Position numbers and translations under genes: made by a program. This document shows positions 19,455-29,878 of a stretch of 64,000 nucleotides of DNA, one piece after another. The DNA lies in contig BCHH01000018.1 in the NCBI GenBank assembly GCA_001599595.1, positions 1 to 64,000 on the forward strand. The letters are read 5' to 3'. How positions within the stretch are numbered: position 1 is the first letter of the stretch; each line of letters begins with the position of its first letter. The notes below the pieces were generated by a model that made no database searches, was not told the origin of the DNA, and saw only the letters and a list, made by a program, of their open reading frames with translations. The DNA comes from Beverwykella pulmonaria. Taxonomy: Eukaryota > Ascomycota > Dothideomycetes > Pleosporales > Melanommataceae.

Positions 19455-22400
19455 TTAATTCAAGAACCCCATCTTCTTCCACGCTTCCACGTACCTGCCC
19501 ACAACCTCCTCCGACACGGGACCCTCCGCCGCCATCGTAACGCTGTGCTCCCTCGCCCGCGTCGTGTCCAGCACCAACCCACCACAACTCATCCTCTCGA
19601 AGTTCTTCTCCAAGAAATCCGCCATCCCGTTCCTCGCGGTCGGGTTCTCCGTCTCGGCCACAAGCGGCGACGTCCTCACCCTCTTGATCCAGTCCCTGAA
19701 TGGCAGGATCGCGCCCGCGGGGACGCCCAAGAGGCGCGCCAGGACCGGGTTGACGTCTTGCCAGGGCTGGCCTACGGGGTTGTCCATGTGGTAGACGGGG
19801 CCGACGGCTGCGGGGTTGAGCGCGAGTTCCGCGACGACGGCGCCGCAGTGGTCGACGGGCGTCCACAGGAGGGTTCCCCCGAAGGCGGGCCACGCGCGGA
19901 GGCTCTGCGCAGACTTGACCATGAAGGCGAAGTGCTCGTCGGGGTTCCAGAAGCCGCTCGTGCTCGACCCGGCGATCTGGCCCGGGCGCACCACCGCCGC
20001 GCGGAAGAGCAGCGGGAACTCGTGCAGCGTTGCGTCTAGCAGCCGCTCGCACACCCATTTGGCGTCGCCATACCCGTTCGGCAGCGCGGCGGCTAGCGGG
20101 AAGCGCTCCTCGAGCACGCGGGGTCCGGGAGAGCAGCCGACAGCGCCGATGGACGAGACGAACAGGAAGGCGAGGCGACGGTGGTCGTTCCGGACGGCCA
20201 CGTCGCGCGCCAGGTCCAGCAGGTTGCGCATGGCCTGCAGCGACGAGGTGAAGGCGGTGAGCGGGCGCGTCCCGCTCATGGGCCAGGCATTGTGCACGAC
20301 GTGGGTAGCGTGCTGCGAGAGCCAGGCGTACTCGTGGGGCGGTAGACCCAGCGCGGGCTGTGCCATGTCCGTGGCGAGGGCGCGCACCTTTGCGCGCGAG
20401 CCGGGCGTCAGGGCGATGCCGCGCATGCGCATAGCGTCGTGCTGCCGCTTGTCTGCGGCGACGGCGCTGGGGCGGTTGAGGCAGACGACCTGGGCCACCG
20501 TGGGGTTCTCGGCGAGCGACTGCACGATGTGGCAGCCCAGGCTGCCCGTTCCGCCCGTCACTAGGACGACGTCCCCGAGCTTGGGTGCCAGGCCGCTGCC
20601 GCCGTTGCTACCGTTGCCGCCTTTCTCGAGCTTTGCGTGCTTAACTTGGAGAGCAGGGGTGGCCCACGCCTCAGAGTACTTGGCCGCGAGCGCCTCTGCC
20701 GTCGCGGTGCGGGCCGCCACGTCGCCCTTGTCTATACCGAAGGCGGGCGCGGGCGCAGGCTTCGGCAGCCGCGGTCCTTGGTCGCCGCTCGCCATGGCCA
20801 CGATGACCTTGTGGTACGCGTGCTCAGGCAAGTCTCCGTCGGTCCAGTCGACGTGGCCGAAGCCGGCAGCGTGCAACTTGCGCTCCCAGTGCTCGGCCGG
20901 CACGAGGGCGGCGGTGCGTCCGTCGTCGAAGAGCCACCATCGCTCGAGCGACCCAAAGACGAGATTGGCAAAGGGCACGCCCTCGGTCATCTCCAACATC
21001 AAGAGGGCACCATCTGGCCGCAGGGCCTCACGCATATGGACCAGGGTGTCGAGGAGGCTGCGCGTGGCGTGGACCGCGCTGCCCACAAGGATGTGCTGGT
21101 CCCGTAGCTTCGCGGCCGGCGCCTTCTCCAGGTCGTGGACGGCGAAGCGCATGAAGGGATATTGCTCCCCCCAGCGACGGCGAGCCCCGGCGACCAGAGT
21201 CGACGAGGGGTCAGTGACGGTGAACTCGACAGGAACACCCAGCGATGCCAGGAAAGGTGCCAGGACCTGCGTGATGGCGCCTACGCCGGCGCCCATCTCG
21301 AGCACCTTGAGCGTCTCTTGCTGCTCGCCAAGACGAGCCCGCTCTGCGATGCCCTTGATCACGTCGCGGATCTGAGTATAATGCATGCGGTTCCAGGGCT
21401 GGTCGCATTCGTGAGATTCCATCAGCTCCCTGCCCTCGGGGCTGCCAAACAGCACGCGGAGCCCATCCGTCTTGCCGCTCAGCACGCCCGCCACCTTCTT
21501 TCCGGCGAAGTGGGCCAGACGGCTCGGCGTCGCAAAGTTGGGGTAATGCTTGAGCTGCTCGTCGAGGATGGCGTCGCTTGTTTTGGACGGCACGCTCATG
21601 TGGGTGCGAGTGAGCTTGCCGGTTGCGGCGTCGATATCTACTAGGCGGGCATCACGCTCCAGAAACTCCCATACCCACTGCATCAGGCGGCTTTGATTGG
21701 GCACGAACGGGATCCGCTCGACGGGCTGTCCGGCTTTGGCGGCGCGGAGGTTGCAGCCCAGCTCGTCCAGGGCCTCAACGATGAGGGCCGTGCACAGGCG
21801 GTTGTTGCCAGCCATGACCGTCTTTTCGGTGCCGGCAATCTCGTATTCGCATAGAAGCTGGTCTGCCGCCATCTTGATCTCGGCGAAAGAGTCGAGTACC
21901 ATGGAGGGCGACAGGCTGAGGTTGCTGGTAGCTGGGGCCGTGGCCGTGGCCTGCGCCGTCGTTGTCATCGTATGGGGCGTGCGCATTCCACTCGGGGGAG
22001 TGAGCTGGATATCGTTGGAATCGTCGCTCAACGACTCTGGGTCTTCGTCCACGGCAACCAGCGAGTCGTCTAGCGAGTCTTCCTCGTCCACACTTTCGAC
22101 GTCATCGATGGCAGAGGCCCGAGGGACGTCTGATCCAAACATTGCCTGTTCAACAAGGACGATAAACTTACGCAGACTGGTTGCCTCTATTTGTTTGGCG
22201 TGGTCAAGGGTACACCCAAAGGCCCTCTCGACCTCACGAGCAAGCTCCATGCCCATTAGTGAGTCGATGCCTACATCAGCCATTTCTGTGTCGAGCTCTA
22301 GCTCGTCGGCCTCGATGCCGGACACGCTGACAACAAGGTTCTTCACATCCTTAGTCATATCGCGGTGGCCTGGTGTGGAGTTCTTTGCCTCCGGCGCCTT

Positions 22401-25400
22401 CTTCACCTTTTCGACCCTCTCCTTTACGGCCGGGGCGCGAGGAATCTCAGTCTCTGTTCCAAACATTGCTTCTTCAACAAGGGCAATAAACTTGCGCAGA
22501 CTTGTCGCCTCCAACTGCTTAGCATGGTCAAGAGTGCAGCCAAAGGCCCTCTCGACCTCGCGAGCAAGTTCCATACCCATCAGCGAGTCAATGCCTACAT
22601 CGGCCATCTCTGTGTCGAGCCCCAGCTCGTCGGTCTCGACGCCCGATATGTTGACCACAAGATTGCGCACCTCTTCTGTCATGTCCCGCCGGCCTAGCTT
22701 TGTTTCGGTCTCAGCCTCGGCCGCCGCCTCCTTCTTGTCCGACTGCTGCTTCTGCTTATTTGCCCGCTTAGACTTGCACTCGGGTTGGACATGTGCTGTG
22801 TTCACGACGGCGGCAGAGGGCGAGAAAGACGTAGGAGTGACCGCAACCGGAGCCCTGTCTCGAACCACCAAATCGTTTTTGGTCCCACCAGTGATGAGCA
22901 TCTCGACCACAGCTGCCTTGGCAAGGCATTGGTACTTCACACCCAGAATGACCTCAGAGAGCGCCCCCGTGTCCGCGTTGAACACAAAAAGATCCGTTGT
23001 ATAGTCTGTAGCACCTTCGTCCTCGGCCGTAAAACGGGCATAAACATGCCAGGCCTCAGCTCTAGCGCGATCGGCGGCCCTGAGCTTGGGCGATCGCATG
23101 GCCACTTCGAATCCAGCAGCCACGTAAACGTCCTTGGGCTGCCTATCCGTCATTGCATTCAACCAGATTCCTCCAACCTGGACGAAGGATTCAGTCAGCG
23201 GCACGTCGAGCCACGCCTCACTCTGCCGGTGGTGGCGATCGAGCTTGACGTCCGCAACACACTCAGTGCCACGTCCCACGATGTAGCGAACGCCGCGGTA
23301 GACGTCGCCATAGTCGACGTCGGGGGTGAGAGCGCGGTAGAGCTGGCGTCCCTGCAGCACCTCAACACCTTCCTCAGCGAGGCTGAGATCAAGAAGCTCC
23401 CGGCACCGAACGTGGCTGACGAGACGCCCGAACCGGGTGAATTCCTGCACGTGGGCGGCTTCGGTGGCCGGACGCATGTCGACGCAAGCTTCGGCGTGTG
23501 TTTGCGGCTGCTCTACCGCCGCGTCCTTGTCGATGCTGAAGAAGTGTACGCCCCATTGCATCAGTTTGTTGTCCAGCGCAGAGAACTCGACATAAAGGAC
23601 GCGAGAGGCATCTGCGCAGATGGGCGTAGTTGAGACCAGATCTCGCACCACCGGCTGTGTCTCATCTATTTTCCACTCCGGCTGAAGGCTGAAGAGAGCC
23701 TGAATGGCCACGTCGCATAGGAGCGTTTCTGGGCATACGGGCGCTGTCTGTGCCACGACGTGGCTCAGGACGAGCGTCTTGTACTTGTCTGACTCTGTGT
23801 TGATGCGGAAGCGCGCCCGCTTCTTAGTCTGGTCCGTGAGCCACCCGACGAAGTCAAACAGATTGAGCGGCTTCTCGACGTGGGCCGCCGGGGCTTGCTG
23901 TAATTGACGGCCATTCTTCTCTACAAGGGCCTTGGCAGCTTTCTGCACTGCCTCGTGTGGTGACACCATGGGCATCCAGTGGCGCGAGGTTGGCCCTTTC
24001 GCAAACTGGTAGGGCGGCAGCAGGAGTGGCGCATACTCGGGCATCTGCTCGCGGTGATGGGCCCAGAACGTGACACGCAGGCCTTGCTTCCATAGATCGG
24101 TAGTAACATCGGTCAGTCCCTTGAAGCCGGTGTCCGTGTTCGTAAGGGAAACGGCCTGGAAGTGGTGATCTTGGCCAGCTTGGGCACTACTCTGGGACAG
24201 GGCTCGCGATGCCATCACGGTAATGGTCGAGTTGGAACCGGCCTCGAGGAAGATAGCCTGGGGGTACTTCTTTACGAGGCGTTGCAGGGCATGATTAAAG
24301 AAAACGGGCTGGCGCATATGCGAGTGAACAAAAGTCCAGTCCAACGGATCATTGCCTTCCTGCGTCGCGCGTTCAATCGGGATGATAGGTTCGCGGAAGA
24401 CGAGCAATTTGCCCACCTGCCCAAGATCACCCACCAGTTTATCGACAAGTGCCGAGTGGAAGGCGTTGGACACACTGAGGCGCTTGCTCTTGACAGCCGA
24501 GAACTTGGCCGATGATGCCAGTGCCTGCTGCGCGCAATCCACCGCAACCGTCGATCCAGCGAGGGTGAAGCTGCGCGGCCCATTGTAGCACGCGATGCTT
24601 GCTGACCCATCCGAGCCCGGGGTGCGGTTGGCTTCGAGCAGAAGCTCTTGCACGAGCTTCTCGTCGGTCTCGACGACCAACATGGCGCCCGAGTTTGGCC
24701 CCCACGAATCGCGCACCAGCCTGGCCCTCGCGGCGACGAGGCTCAACGTGTCGCGGAGGCTCAGAGCCCCAGCCACGCACAGTGCTGTGATCTCGCCAAA
24801 GCTGTGGCCGACAACAGCTGCGACTTGGGTCTCGAGGCCACAATCCAGCCAGGCCTTGGCGCACGCGTACTGCATGGCAAATAACATGATCTGTAGCTTC
24901 ACCGGGTCTCGTTCTGGTTCTCGCGAGAAGATTCCGGGACAGATGGATGCCAGGCCCAGCGAGGTCACGATGCCGTCGCATTCGTCAAGGTGCTGGCGGA
25001 ACACAGCTACCCTGTCATACAGGTTGCGGTCGAGGCCGACTGAGAGCGAGACCTGGCCGCCGAAACACATGATGACAGGTCTCGCGGCTTTGACCGGCTT
25101 GATGCCCATCTCTGCGGCGGAAGCAGCGTTCATGTCCGGCTTAGAAGCAACCCGGGCCAGTGTCGCTTCCAACTCGGGCATGGTACGGCAGCTGAAGACG
25201 TAGCCCTGCGGCAGAGCGCGATTGGACCGGCGGGCCAGTGCAAAAGAGATATCCGATAGCGTGCCGGGCTCCCTGGGCAAGGACTGGCAGTAGGAAGCCA
25301 GCTTGGCACTGTATGCAGAAATGGCTCGAGCATCGAGGCCAGATATCCAGAAAGGAAAGTGATCATTCTCGCCGATGATCTTGGTCCGAGGGGCTGCTGG

Positions 25401-27992
25401 CGACCCTTGTGCGACGATGAAACTGACGTTGGACCCAGACGCGCCGTAATTGTTGATCAGGGCCAGCTTTTGCTCATCGTCCCATGGGCGAAGCGTGGTG
25501 GGCACTTCTATCATGTCATCGGGGCGCGCATCGATGAGGTGGTTCATCTTGTTGAAGCTGGCTTGGGGCGGAACAAAATTGCCCTGCATCATCATGATGA
25601 CCTTGATGAGGGCAACGATCCCCGACGCGCCCTCTGCGTGGCCCGTATGTCCCTTGACGGAACCGAGCAGCAGCTTTTTGGCACGCCCGGAGGCTGGGCC
25701 TCCCAGGGCCATCTTGAGGCTCTCATACTCGGCGGGATCTCCAACGGGCGTGCCCGTTCCGTGGGCCTCGACCAGAGAGATGTCGCGCGGGGCCTTGTTA
25801 GCCTTGGCCAGCAGATCTCGAAACAACTGTGACAGAGATGGGCTGTTGGGCACGAAAAGAGGCGTGGTGTTTTGGTTCTGGTAGACAAGAGAGCTCTTGA
25901 TCTCGGCCAAGATGAGGTTTCCGTCACGACGAGCATCAGACATCTTCTTGAGGTAAACAAAGCCGATGGCCTCGCCGCGGCAATAGCCGTCGGCCTTGTC
26001 GTCAAAGGGCTTGCACTGGCCCGTAGGGCTGAGAAAGCTCCCGGCGGCCATGTCCTGGAACCATTGCATGCCGGTCATGACGTTTGCACCGCCAGCCAAG
26101 GCGGCCGAAGACTCGCCAGTGAGGATGCTGCGGCAGGCCGCGTGGATGGCCACGGCGGCCGAGGAACAGGCGGTGTCGAAGAGCATATTCGGGCCGGTCC
26201 ACCCGAAATAGTGCGAGATGCGGCCCGACACGAAGCTCCGGAAGCCGCCGGTGCCGGTAAATGCATTAGGTTCGTGGTTGCCGGCGTTGTGCTCGTAGTC
26301 GGATCCGCAGCAGCCGACATAGACGCCGATGTGGTTCTTCCACGTCCTGGCGCTCTCGTCGCGCAGCTGTGGTTCGGAGAAGTAGCCCGCCTGCTCCACG
26401 GCCTGGTATGCGCACTGCAGACTCAGGCGGGCCTGGGGATCCATGGACACGGCCTCGCGCGGACTGCGCTTGAAGAACTTGTGGTCGAAGGCGTCGGTGT
26501 CGCGCATAAAGTTGCAGTAGTAGTGGTCCTTGTCTGGGTCTGGCGGCGTGCGGAACAACATGTCGAACATGAGGCGGTCGGGCGTGACGAGCTCGTGTTG
26601 CGACTTGCCCGACTTCAGCATCTCAGCGAACTCGGCCAGGTCATCAGCGTTGGGCGCCTTGATCGCCATGCCGACGACGGCAATGCTCTCACTCTCACCG
26701 TGGCTCTCGTTGCTGGGGTTGACATTCTGGTTCTGACGTGCAGCCAGAGGTGAACGACTTCCGTCTGCCTTGCTGTGTCTCTCCAAGGGTGCGTCCTCCA
26801 CCGGCGGTGTCGTTGCGAGATCCAGGTCGTCCACAAACACGACCTGGCGACCGAGCGAGCGCAGCAGGGAGGGCGGCACGCATCGCTCCCCCCCAAATGT
26901 CACCAGCTTCTTGAGCCCGTCCGCTGTCGCCACGGCCGAAAAGGTGCCATACCAGTCGCACTGCTGCAACATGACACTGCGGACCACCGTCTCGGTCGTG
27001 CTCCTGCTGCCGGCGGTGATGGGCCGGCCGGCGTCAGCCTCGCAATTGCTGTACGAGGGCATGGCCAGCTTTTCCGGGGCCGCATACTGCAGCCCTGGCA
27101 TCGCATGGCAGAGCTCGACGAGCGCCTCGCCGAACGCTCTCTGCTCGGCATCAGGCGCGTGCATGCGGCCCCTGACGCCCGTCTCCACCACGATGGCTCC
27201 CGCGCCGCGCAGCCGCTCCGCCAGCGCGGGGATCATCCTCTCTGACGCCGTGATCGTCGCCCGCCCCGTATCGGCCCTTACCGCGATGTAGGCGTCGCCC
27301 CCAAAGCTGTCGACAATCTGCCGGACCTCGTCGCCCTGTCGCGCGCCTGTCCATGCCGTTACCAGCGACAGCGCGCCGCCTTTGCCGCGCGCCACATCCA
27401 GGTGCTCGCGCGCGTCCGCCAGCGCCCCGAGGAGCATGGCCAGCCGCACCGCGACGGCTGAGTACCGCTCGAATTCCGCGCGGCTGTGTGCACTGGCCAC
27501 GGCGAGCGCCGCCAGCAGCCCGCCGCAGTAACCGAGGGCCTCAACTTTTGTTGCTGATGATGCGAGTGTGCGGGCTTGCACATCCACCGCCGTTGCTGCC
27601 TCTCCCGTTTGCGCGACCTGGAGCTCGAGGTAGCGCCAGTACTGCGCGACCTGCGCCAGCACCAGGAGCGGGCTGACGATCATGTTGGGCAACGGCGCGT
27701 CGTCCTTCCATAACGCTGTGCCATGCCGAAGCCACGAATCGAGGTCGTTGAGTTGCTTGTGTCCCGCGATGGATTGGCCAATCGCCGGAATTCTCTTCTC
27801 CATGGCCTCCAGGTAGCTCGGCAACCCAGCCGTCGTAGCGAGAATCCAGTCCCGGTGCGGGCCGTTCATGAGCGGCCTGATCATCTTCCCCATCGACTGC
27901 TCGGTGAAGGCGCCAGTGTGCGACCCGAAGAGGAAGACGGTCGCATCGAAGGGGCCATTGTCGAGCCCCGCTCCAGAGGTTGTCCCTATCAT
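19455..27992 (-). CDS. Non-reducing polyketide synthase, SAT-KS-AT-PT-ACP-ACP-CMeT-R
   Basis: A single uninterrupted exon encodes 2845 residues. I start at the ATG at 27992 (MIGTTSGAG); the open frame extends 11 codons further only through a GTG. Domains in order: SAT with GYCGG (Cys156); KS with DTACSS (Cys609), EAHGTGT (His744) and KGHTGH (His782); AT with GHSFG (Ser1064) and partner His near 1179; PT with SHVVAQTAP (His1411) and likely Asp1596; two ACPs with GIDSL (Ser1803 and Ser1911); C-methyltransferase with VLEMGAGVG near 2230; and a terminal thioester reductase with TGGTGSLG near 2478 and YGDAK (Tyr2641, Lys2645). All catalytic residues I can place are present. The order predicts cytosolic synthesis of a C-methylated aromatic polyketide released reductively as an aldehyde, as in methylorcinaldehyde-, citrinin- and sorbicillin-type synthases. 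Chain length and methylation pattern cannot be read from sequence. The reductase-encoding end is very GC-rich. Confidence 0.95.
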   Translation of the reverse strand: MIGTTSGAGLDNGPFDATVFLFGSHTGAFTEQSMGKMIRPLMNGPHRDWILATTAGLPSYLEAMEKRIPAIGQSIAGHKQLNDLDSWLRHGTALWKDDAPLPNMIVSPLLVLAQVAQYWRYLELQVAQTGEAATAVDVQARTLASSATKVEALGYCGGLLAALAVASAHSRAEFERYSAVAVRLAMLLGALADAREHLDVARGKGGALSLVTAWTGARQGDEVRQIVDSFGGDAYIAVRADTGRATITASERMIPALAERLRGAGAIVVETGVRGRMHAPDAEQRAFGEALVELCHAMPGLQYAAPEKLAMPSYSNCEADAGRPITAGSRSTTETVVRSVMLQQCDWYGTFSAVATADGLKKLVTFGGERCVPPSLLRSLGRQVVFVDDLDLATTPPVEDAPLERHSKADGSRSPLAARQNQNVNPSNESHGESESIAVVGMAIKAPNADDLAEFAEMLKSGKSQHELVTPDRLMFDMLFRTPPDPDKDHYYCNFMRDTDAFDHKFFKRSPREAVSMDPQARLSLQCAYQAVEQAGYFSEPQLRDESARTWKNHIGVYVGCCGSDYEHNAGNHEPNAFTGTGGFRSFVSGRISHYFGWTGPNMLFDTACSSAAVAIHAACRSILTGESSAALAGGANVMTGMQWFQDMAAGSFLSPTGQCKPFDDKADGYCRGEAIGFVYLKKMSDARRDGNLILAEIKSSLVYQNQNTTPLFVPNSPSLSQLFRDLLAKANKAPRDISLVEAHGTGTPVGDPAEYESLKMALGGPASGRAKKLLLGSVKGHTGHAEGASGIVALIKVIMMMQGNFVPPQASFNKMNHLIDARPDDMIEVPTTLRPWDDEQKLALINNYGASGSNVSFIVAQGSPAAPRTKIIGENDHFPFWISGLDARAISAYSAKLASYCQSLPREPGTLSDISFALARRSNRALPQGYVFSCRTMPELEATLARVASKPDMNAASAAEMGIKPVKAARPVIMCFGGQVSLSVGLDRNLYDRVAVFRQHLDECDGIVTSLGLASICPGIFSREPERDPVKLQIMLFAMQYACAKAWLDCGLETQVAAVVGHSFGEITALCVAGALSLRDTLSLVAARARLVRDSWGPNSGAMLVVETDEKLVQELLLEANRTPGSDGSASIACYNGPRSFTLAGSTVAVDCAQQALASSAKFSAVKSKRLSVSNAFHSALVDKLVGDLGQVGKLLVFREPIIPIERATQEGNDPLDWTFVHSHMRQPVFFNHALQRLVKKYPQAIFLEAGSNSTITVMASRALSQSSAQAGQDHHFQAVSLTNTDTGFKGLTDVTTDLWKQGLRVTFWAHHREQMPEYAPLLLPPYQFAKGPTSRHWMPMVSPHEAVQKAAKALVEKNGRQLQQAPAAHVEKPLNLFDFVGWLTDQTKKRARFRINTESDKYKTLVLSHVVAQTAPVCPETLLCDVAIQALFSLQPEWKIDETQPVVRDLVSTTPICADASRVLYVEFSALDNKLMQWGVHFFSIDKDAAVEQPQTHAEACVDMRPATEAAHVQEFTRFGRLVSHVRCRELLDLSLAEEGVEVLQGRQLYRALTPDVDYGDVYRGVRYIVGRGTECVADVKLDRHHRQSEAWLDVPLTESFVQVGGIWLNAMTDRQPKDVYVAAGFEVAMRSPKLRAADRARAEAWHVYARFTAEDEGATDYTTDLFVFNADTGALSEVILGVKYQCLAKAAVVEMLITGGTKNDLVVRDRAPVAVTPTSFSPSAAVVNTAHVQPECKSKRANKQKQQSDKKEAAAEAETETKLGRRDMTEEVRNLVVNISGVETDELGLDTEMADVGIDSLMGMELAREVERAFGCTLDHAKQLEATSLRKFIALVEEAMFGTETEIPRAPAVKERVEKVKKAPEAKNSTPGHRDMTKDVKNLVVSVSGIEADELELDTEMADVGIDSLMGMELAREVERAFGCTLDHAKQIEATSLRKFIVLVEQAMFGSDVPRASAIDDVESVDEEDSLDDSLVAVDEDPESLSDDSNDIQLTPPSGMRTPHTMTTTAQATATAPATSNLSLSPSMVLDSFAEIKMAADQLLCEYEIAGTEKTVMAGNNRLCTALIVEALDELGCNLRAAKAGQPVERIPFVPNQSRLMQWVWEFLERDARLVDIDAATGKLTRTHMSVPSKTSDAILDEQLKHYPNFATPSRLAHFAGKKVAGVLSGKTDGLRVLFGSPEGRELMESHECDQPWNRMHYTQIRDVIKGIAERARLGEQQETLKVLEMGAGVGAITQVLAPFLASLGVPVEFTVTDPSSTLVAGARRRWGEQYPFMRFAVHDLEKAPAAKLRDQHILVGSAVHATRSLLDTLVHMREALRPDGALLMLEMTEGVPFANLVFGSLERWWLFDDGRTAALVPAEHWERKLHAAGFGHVDWTDGDLPEHAYHKVIVAMASGDQGPRLPKPAPAPAFGIDKGDVAARTATAEALAAKYSEAWATPALQVKHAKLEKGGNGSNGGSGLAPKLGDVVLVTGGTGSLGCHIVQSLAENPTVAQVVCLNRPSAVAADKRQHDAMRMRGIALTPGSRAKVRALATDMAQPALGLPPHEYAWLSQHATHVVHNAWPMSGTRPLTAFTSSLQAMRNLLDLARDVAVRNDHRRLAFLFVSSIGAVGCSPGPRVLEERFPLAAALPNGYGDAKWVCERLLDATLHEFPLLFRAAVVRPGQIAGSSTSGFWNPDEHFAFMVKSAQSLRAWPAFGGTLLWTPVDHCGAVVAELALNPAAVGPVYHMDNPVGQPWQDVNPVLARLLGVPAGAILPFRDWIKRVRTSPLVAETENPTARNGMADFLEKNFERMSCGGLVLDTTRAREHSVTMAAEGPVSEEVVGRYVEAWKKMGFLN

Positions 27993-28619
27993 AATGACAT
28001 TGATCTTACAGACACCAGTTAACACTAAGTAGAAAAAGAGAAATTAACGCCCAGATGGAGCGCCAAATGCTGGTCTTGTGTGTAAAGCACTCGAGCTGTT
28101 GAAGTCTTCAAGTCTTTGACAGGTTGAATGTCGGAAGCAGACTGTCCTGCATTGCTGGGATGTAAGTGTTGAGAACTGGACGCATCGTGCGCGCCGTATT
28201 TATACACTTATCCAGTTCCTATCTAGGATCAAGCCACTGTCGCTCGAGAACGCTGTCAGAATGATTCCTCGCACCTACCCTCAGCCCAAGCTCTAGAAGG
28301 CGCGCGGATGTGGAGTCGTTGAGGCGGAACCAGAATTACAAGTCCGGTTCGGAGTTGCGACTCCCGTCAGCTGACCAGAGGAGTAGGATGCGGCGGCGGA
28401 GTTTTGAGTCCTTGGCAGGCAATGGAAACCCCAGATCCACGCCTAGTGCTCACGCACTACGCTAGCTATGCACAAAATCCTACCATTGACACAGCAGCCG
28501 CAGGTTCGTCCATATCAAGGGGCCTTGGAACCAATAAAGTCTCGATTTCCCTATCTCTCTCAACACTATCTACAGTTTCACTTCTGTAATCAAACTACGG
28601 TCCATCGGCCACAGACAAA
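27993..28619. promoter_or_regulatory. Divergent promoter, PKS / DUF3237 gene
   Basis: About 630 bp separate the two start codons. The region has several CGG-containing words (AAGTCCGGTTCGGAGTT near 28340, GCGGCGGAGTT near 28391) but no exact TCCGCGGA palindrome. The arrangement favours co-expression of the PKS and the DUF3237 protein. Confidence 0.4.
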
Positions 28620-29164
28620 ATGCGATCACTCGGGAATGCCTTGTTGCTATCTGCCTGCCTGCTCGCTGGTTCAACCAGCGCAGCAACGCCACCCAAGCCC
28701 GCTCTCACGTACCTCTACTCCGCGACCTTCAGCGGCTCCGCACCCCTCGATTTCGGCTCTACCCCCCTGGGCAATCTGACCTTCACCCCCCTCACAGGCG
28801 GTACCTTTTCCGGCCCCAGATTGAACGGTATTTTTCTCCTCACACGCTTTGTTCCCCAAAGATTAACTAACCCACAATAGGGACCGTTGTTGCTGTCGGT
28901 GGCGACTGGAACCTGCAAGACGCCCAGGGAAACTACCACCCCGACGTGCGCGAGACCCTGCAGACCCACGACGGCGCTTACATCCAGATCTACCAAACGG
29001 GAAGTGGCCCACAACCTGGCGGCGTGGCTTTCGTGCACCTGACTTTCGTGACGGGGAGCCAGACGTACTACTGGCTTAACAAGGTCGTCGCTGTGGGCAT
29101 CTTGACGCCGGTGTCTGAGACGGAAGTCAAGCTCGATGCATGGCAAGTAGGTAAGGGCAAATAG
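28620..29164 (+). CDS. Secreted DUF3237 family protein
   Basis: Exons 28620-28827 and 28881-29164 join over a 53-nt intron (GTATTT...AATAG) to give 163 residues. The first ~21 residues (MRSLGNALLLSACLLAGSTS) are a signal peptide. The mature part follows the DUF3237 pattern: YLYSATFSGSAPLDFG, a central GGTFSGPRLNGTV and VGGDW, then repeated beta-strands (HDGAYIQIYQTG; YYWLNKVVAVG). DUF3237 proteins form small beta-barrels of unsettled function; several lie beside polyketide genes. Head-to-head placement with the PKS suggests action on the product or an intermediate outside the cytosol or in the secretory pathway (inference). Confidence 0.78.
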
Positions 29165-29679
29165 GTACGTGTTGGTGTGTGTTGAACCTTGAATCGAAGC
29201 AAGTACTGATGGTTTCGTAGATGGCACCTCGTCCTGATAGTTTGTATAGCGAAGGGCCTAGGTAGTACTGGTTGTAGGAAGTAATATACTATATCACGAG
29301 AAGTTATTTTTCTTTCTGTGGCAGGTGTGGCAGCTTGTTATATGCCTAGAATGTGGAATCTACGCTACATATCCTATGTACTAGATGCTATATATCCTAA
29401 GTCTTAGTCTATCTATTACTTACGATGCTTTTGTTAAGTCTTTGCGGGCTTGGGCTGGTTGTCGGGCAAGAGCATTAATAATCGAAGGGGGGAAGGTTGG
29501 CAATGTTACGTGAGTGGAACGATGCCCCAGGTGGGACGTTAGTATTAAAGTCATAAAATATTGAATCAACAATAAGATAAGGCCTGAGTGAATCTAAATA
29601 ATAGATTGTTAAACAGGCTAAACACAGGAATAAGAGGCTCAGTATAATCAGCTACTCTAATTACACTAATTAAGGTGAT
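29165..29679. other. Intergenic region left of the solo LTR
   Basis: About 515 bp of AT-rich sequence after the DUF3237 gene. I see no gene. Confidence 0.45.
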
Positions 29680-29873
29680 TGTTGGGAGTATATAGAATGT
29701 GGTGATCATGTGGGAATGTTGTGATCACGTGGTTATCACGTGAGGCACTAGCAATGCTTGGCGGCAGAGGGTGGGATGATTCCCTCAGCCGCACCTCACA
29801 TAGAGACATACATGAATCAACACCTCGTTTAGAACACCCCCATTGCTATTGCAATAGCCCTGTGAGACCAACA
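29680..29873 (+). mobile_element. Solo LTR with 5-bp target duplication
   Basis: A 194-bp sequence begins TGTTGGGAG and ends ACCAACA, flanked on both sides by the direct repeat GTGAT (29675-29679 and 29874-29878). TG...CA ends and the 5-bp duplication identify a solo LTR; the TGTTGG start resembles copia-type LTRs. A partial, diverged copy lies at 2814-2895. It occupies the gap between the DUF3237 gene and the monooxygenase. Confidence 0.82.
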
Positions 29874-29878
29874 GTGAT

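Noticed and set aside
19816..21375. 519-codon plus-strand open frame opposite the PKS reductase end
   Set aside because: Antisense shadow created by high GC content; the sense strand encodes conserved CMeT and reductase domains.
21697..23004. 435-codon plus-strand open frame opposite the PKS ACP/linker region
   Set aside because: It is an antisense shadow of GC-rich PKS coding sequence, with low-complexity Ser-rich translation and no domain.
27993..28025. N-terminal extension of the PKS to 28025
   Set aside because: That codon is GTG; the first in-frame ATG is at 27992 and fits the start of SAT domains.
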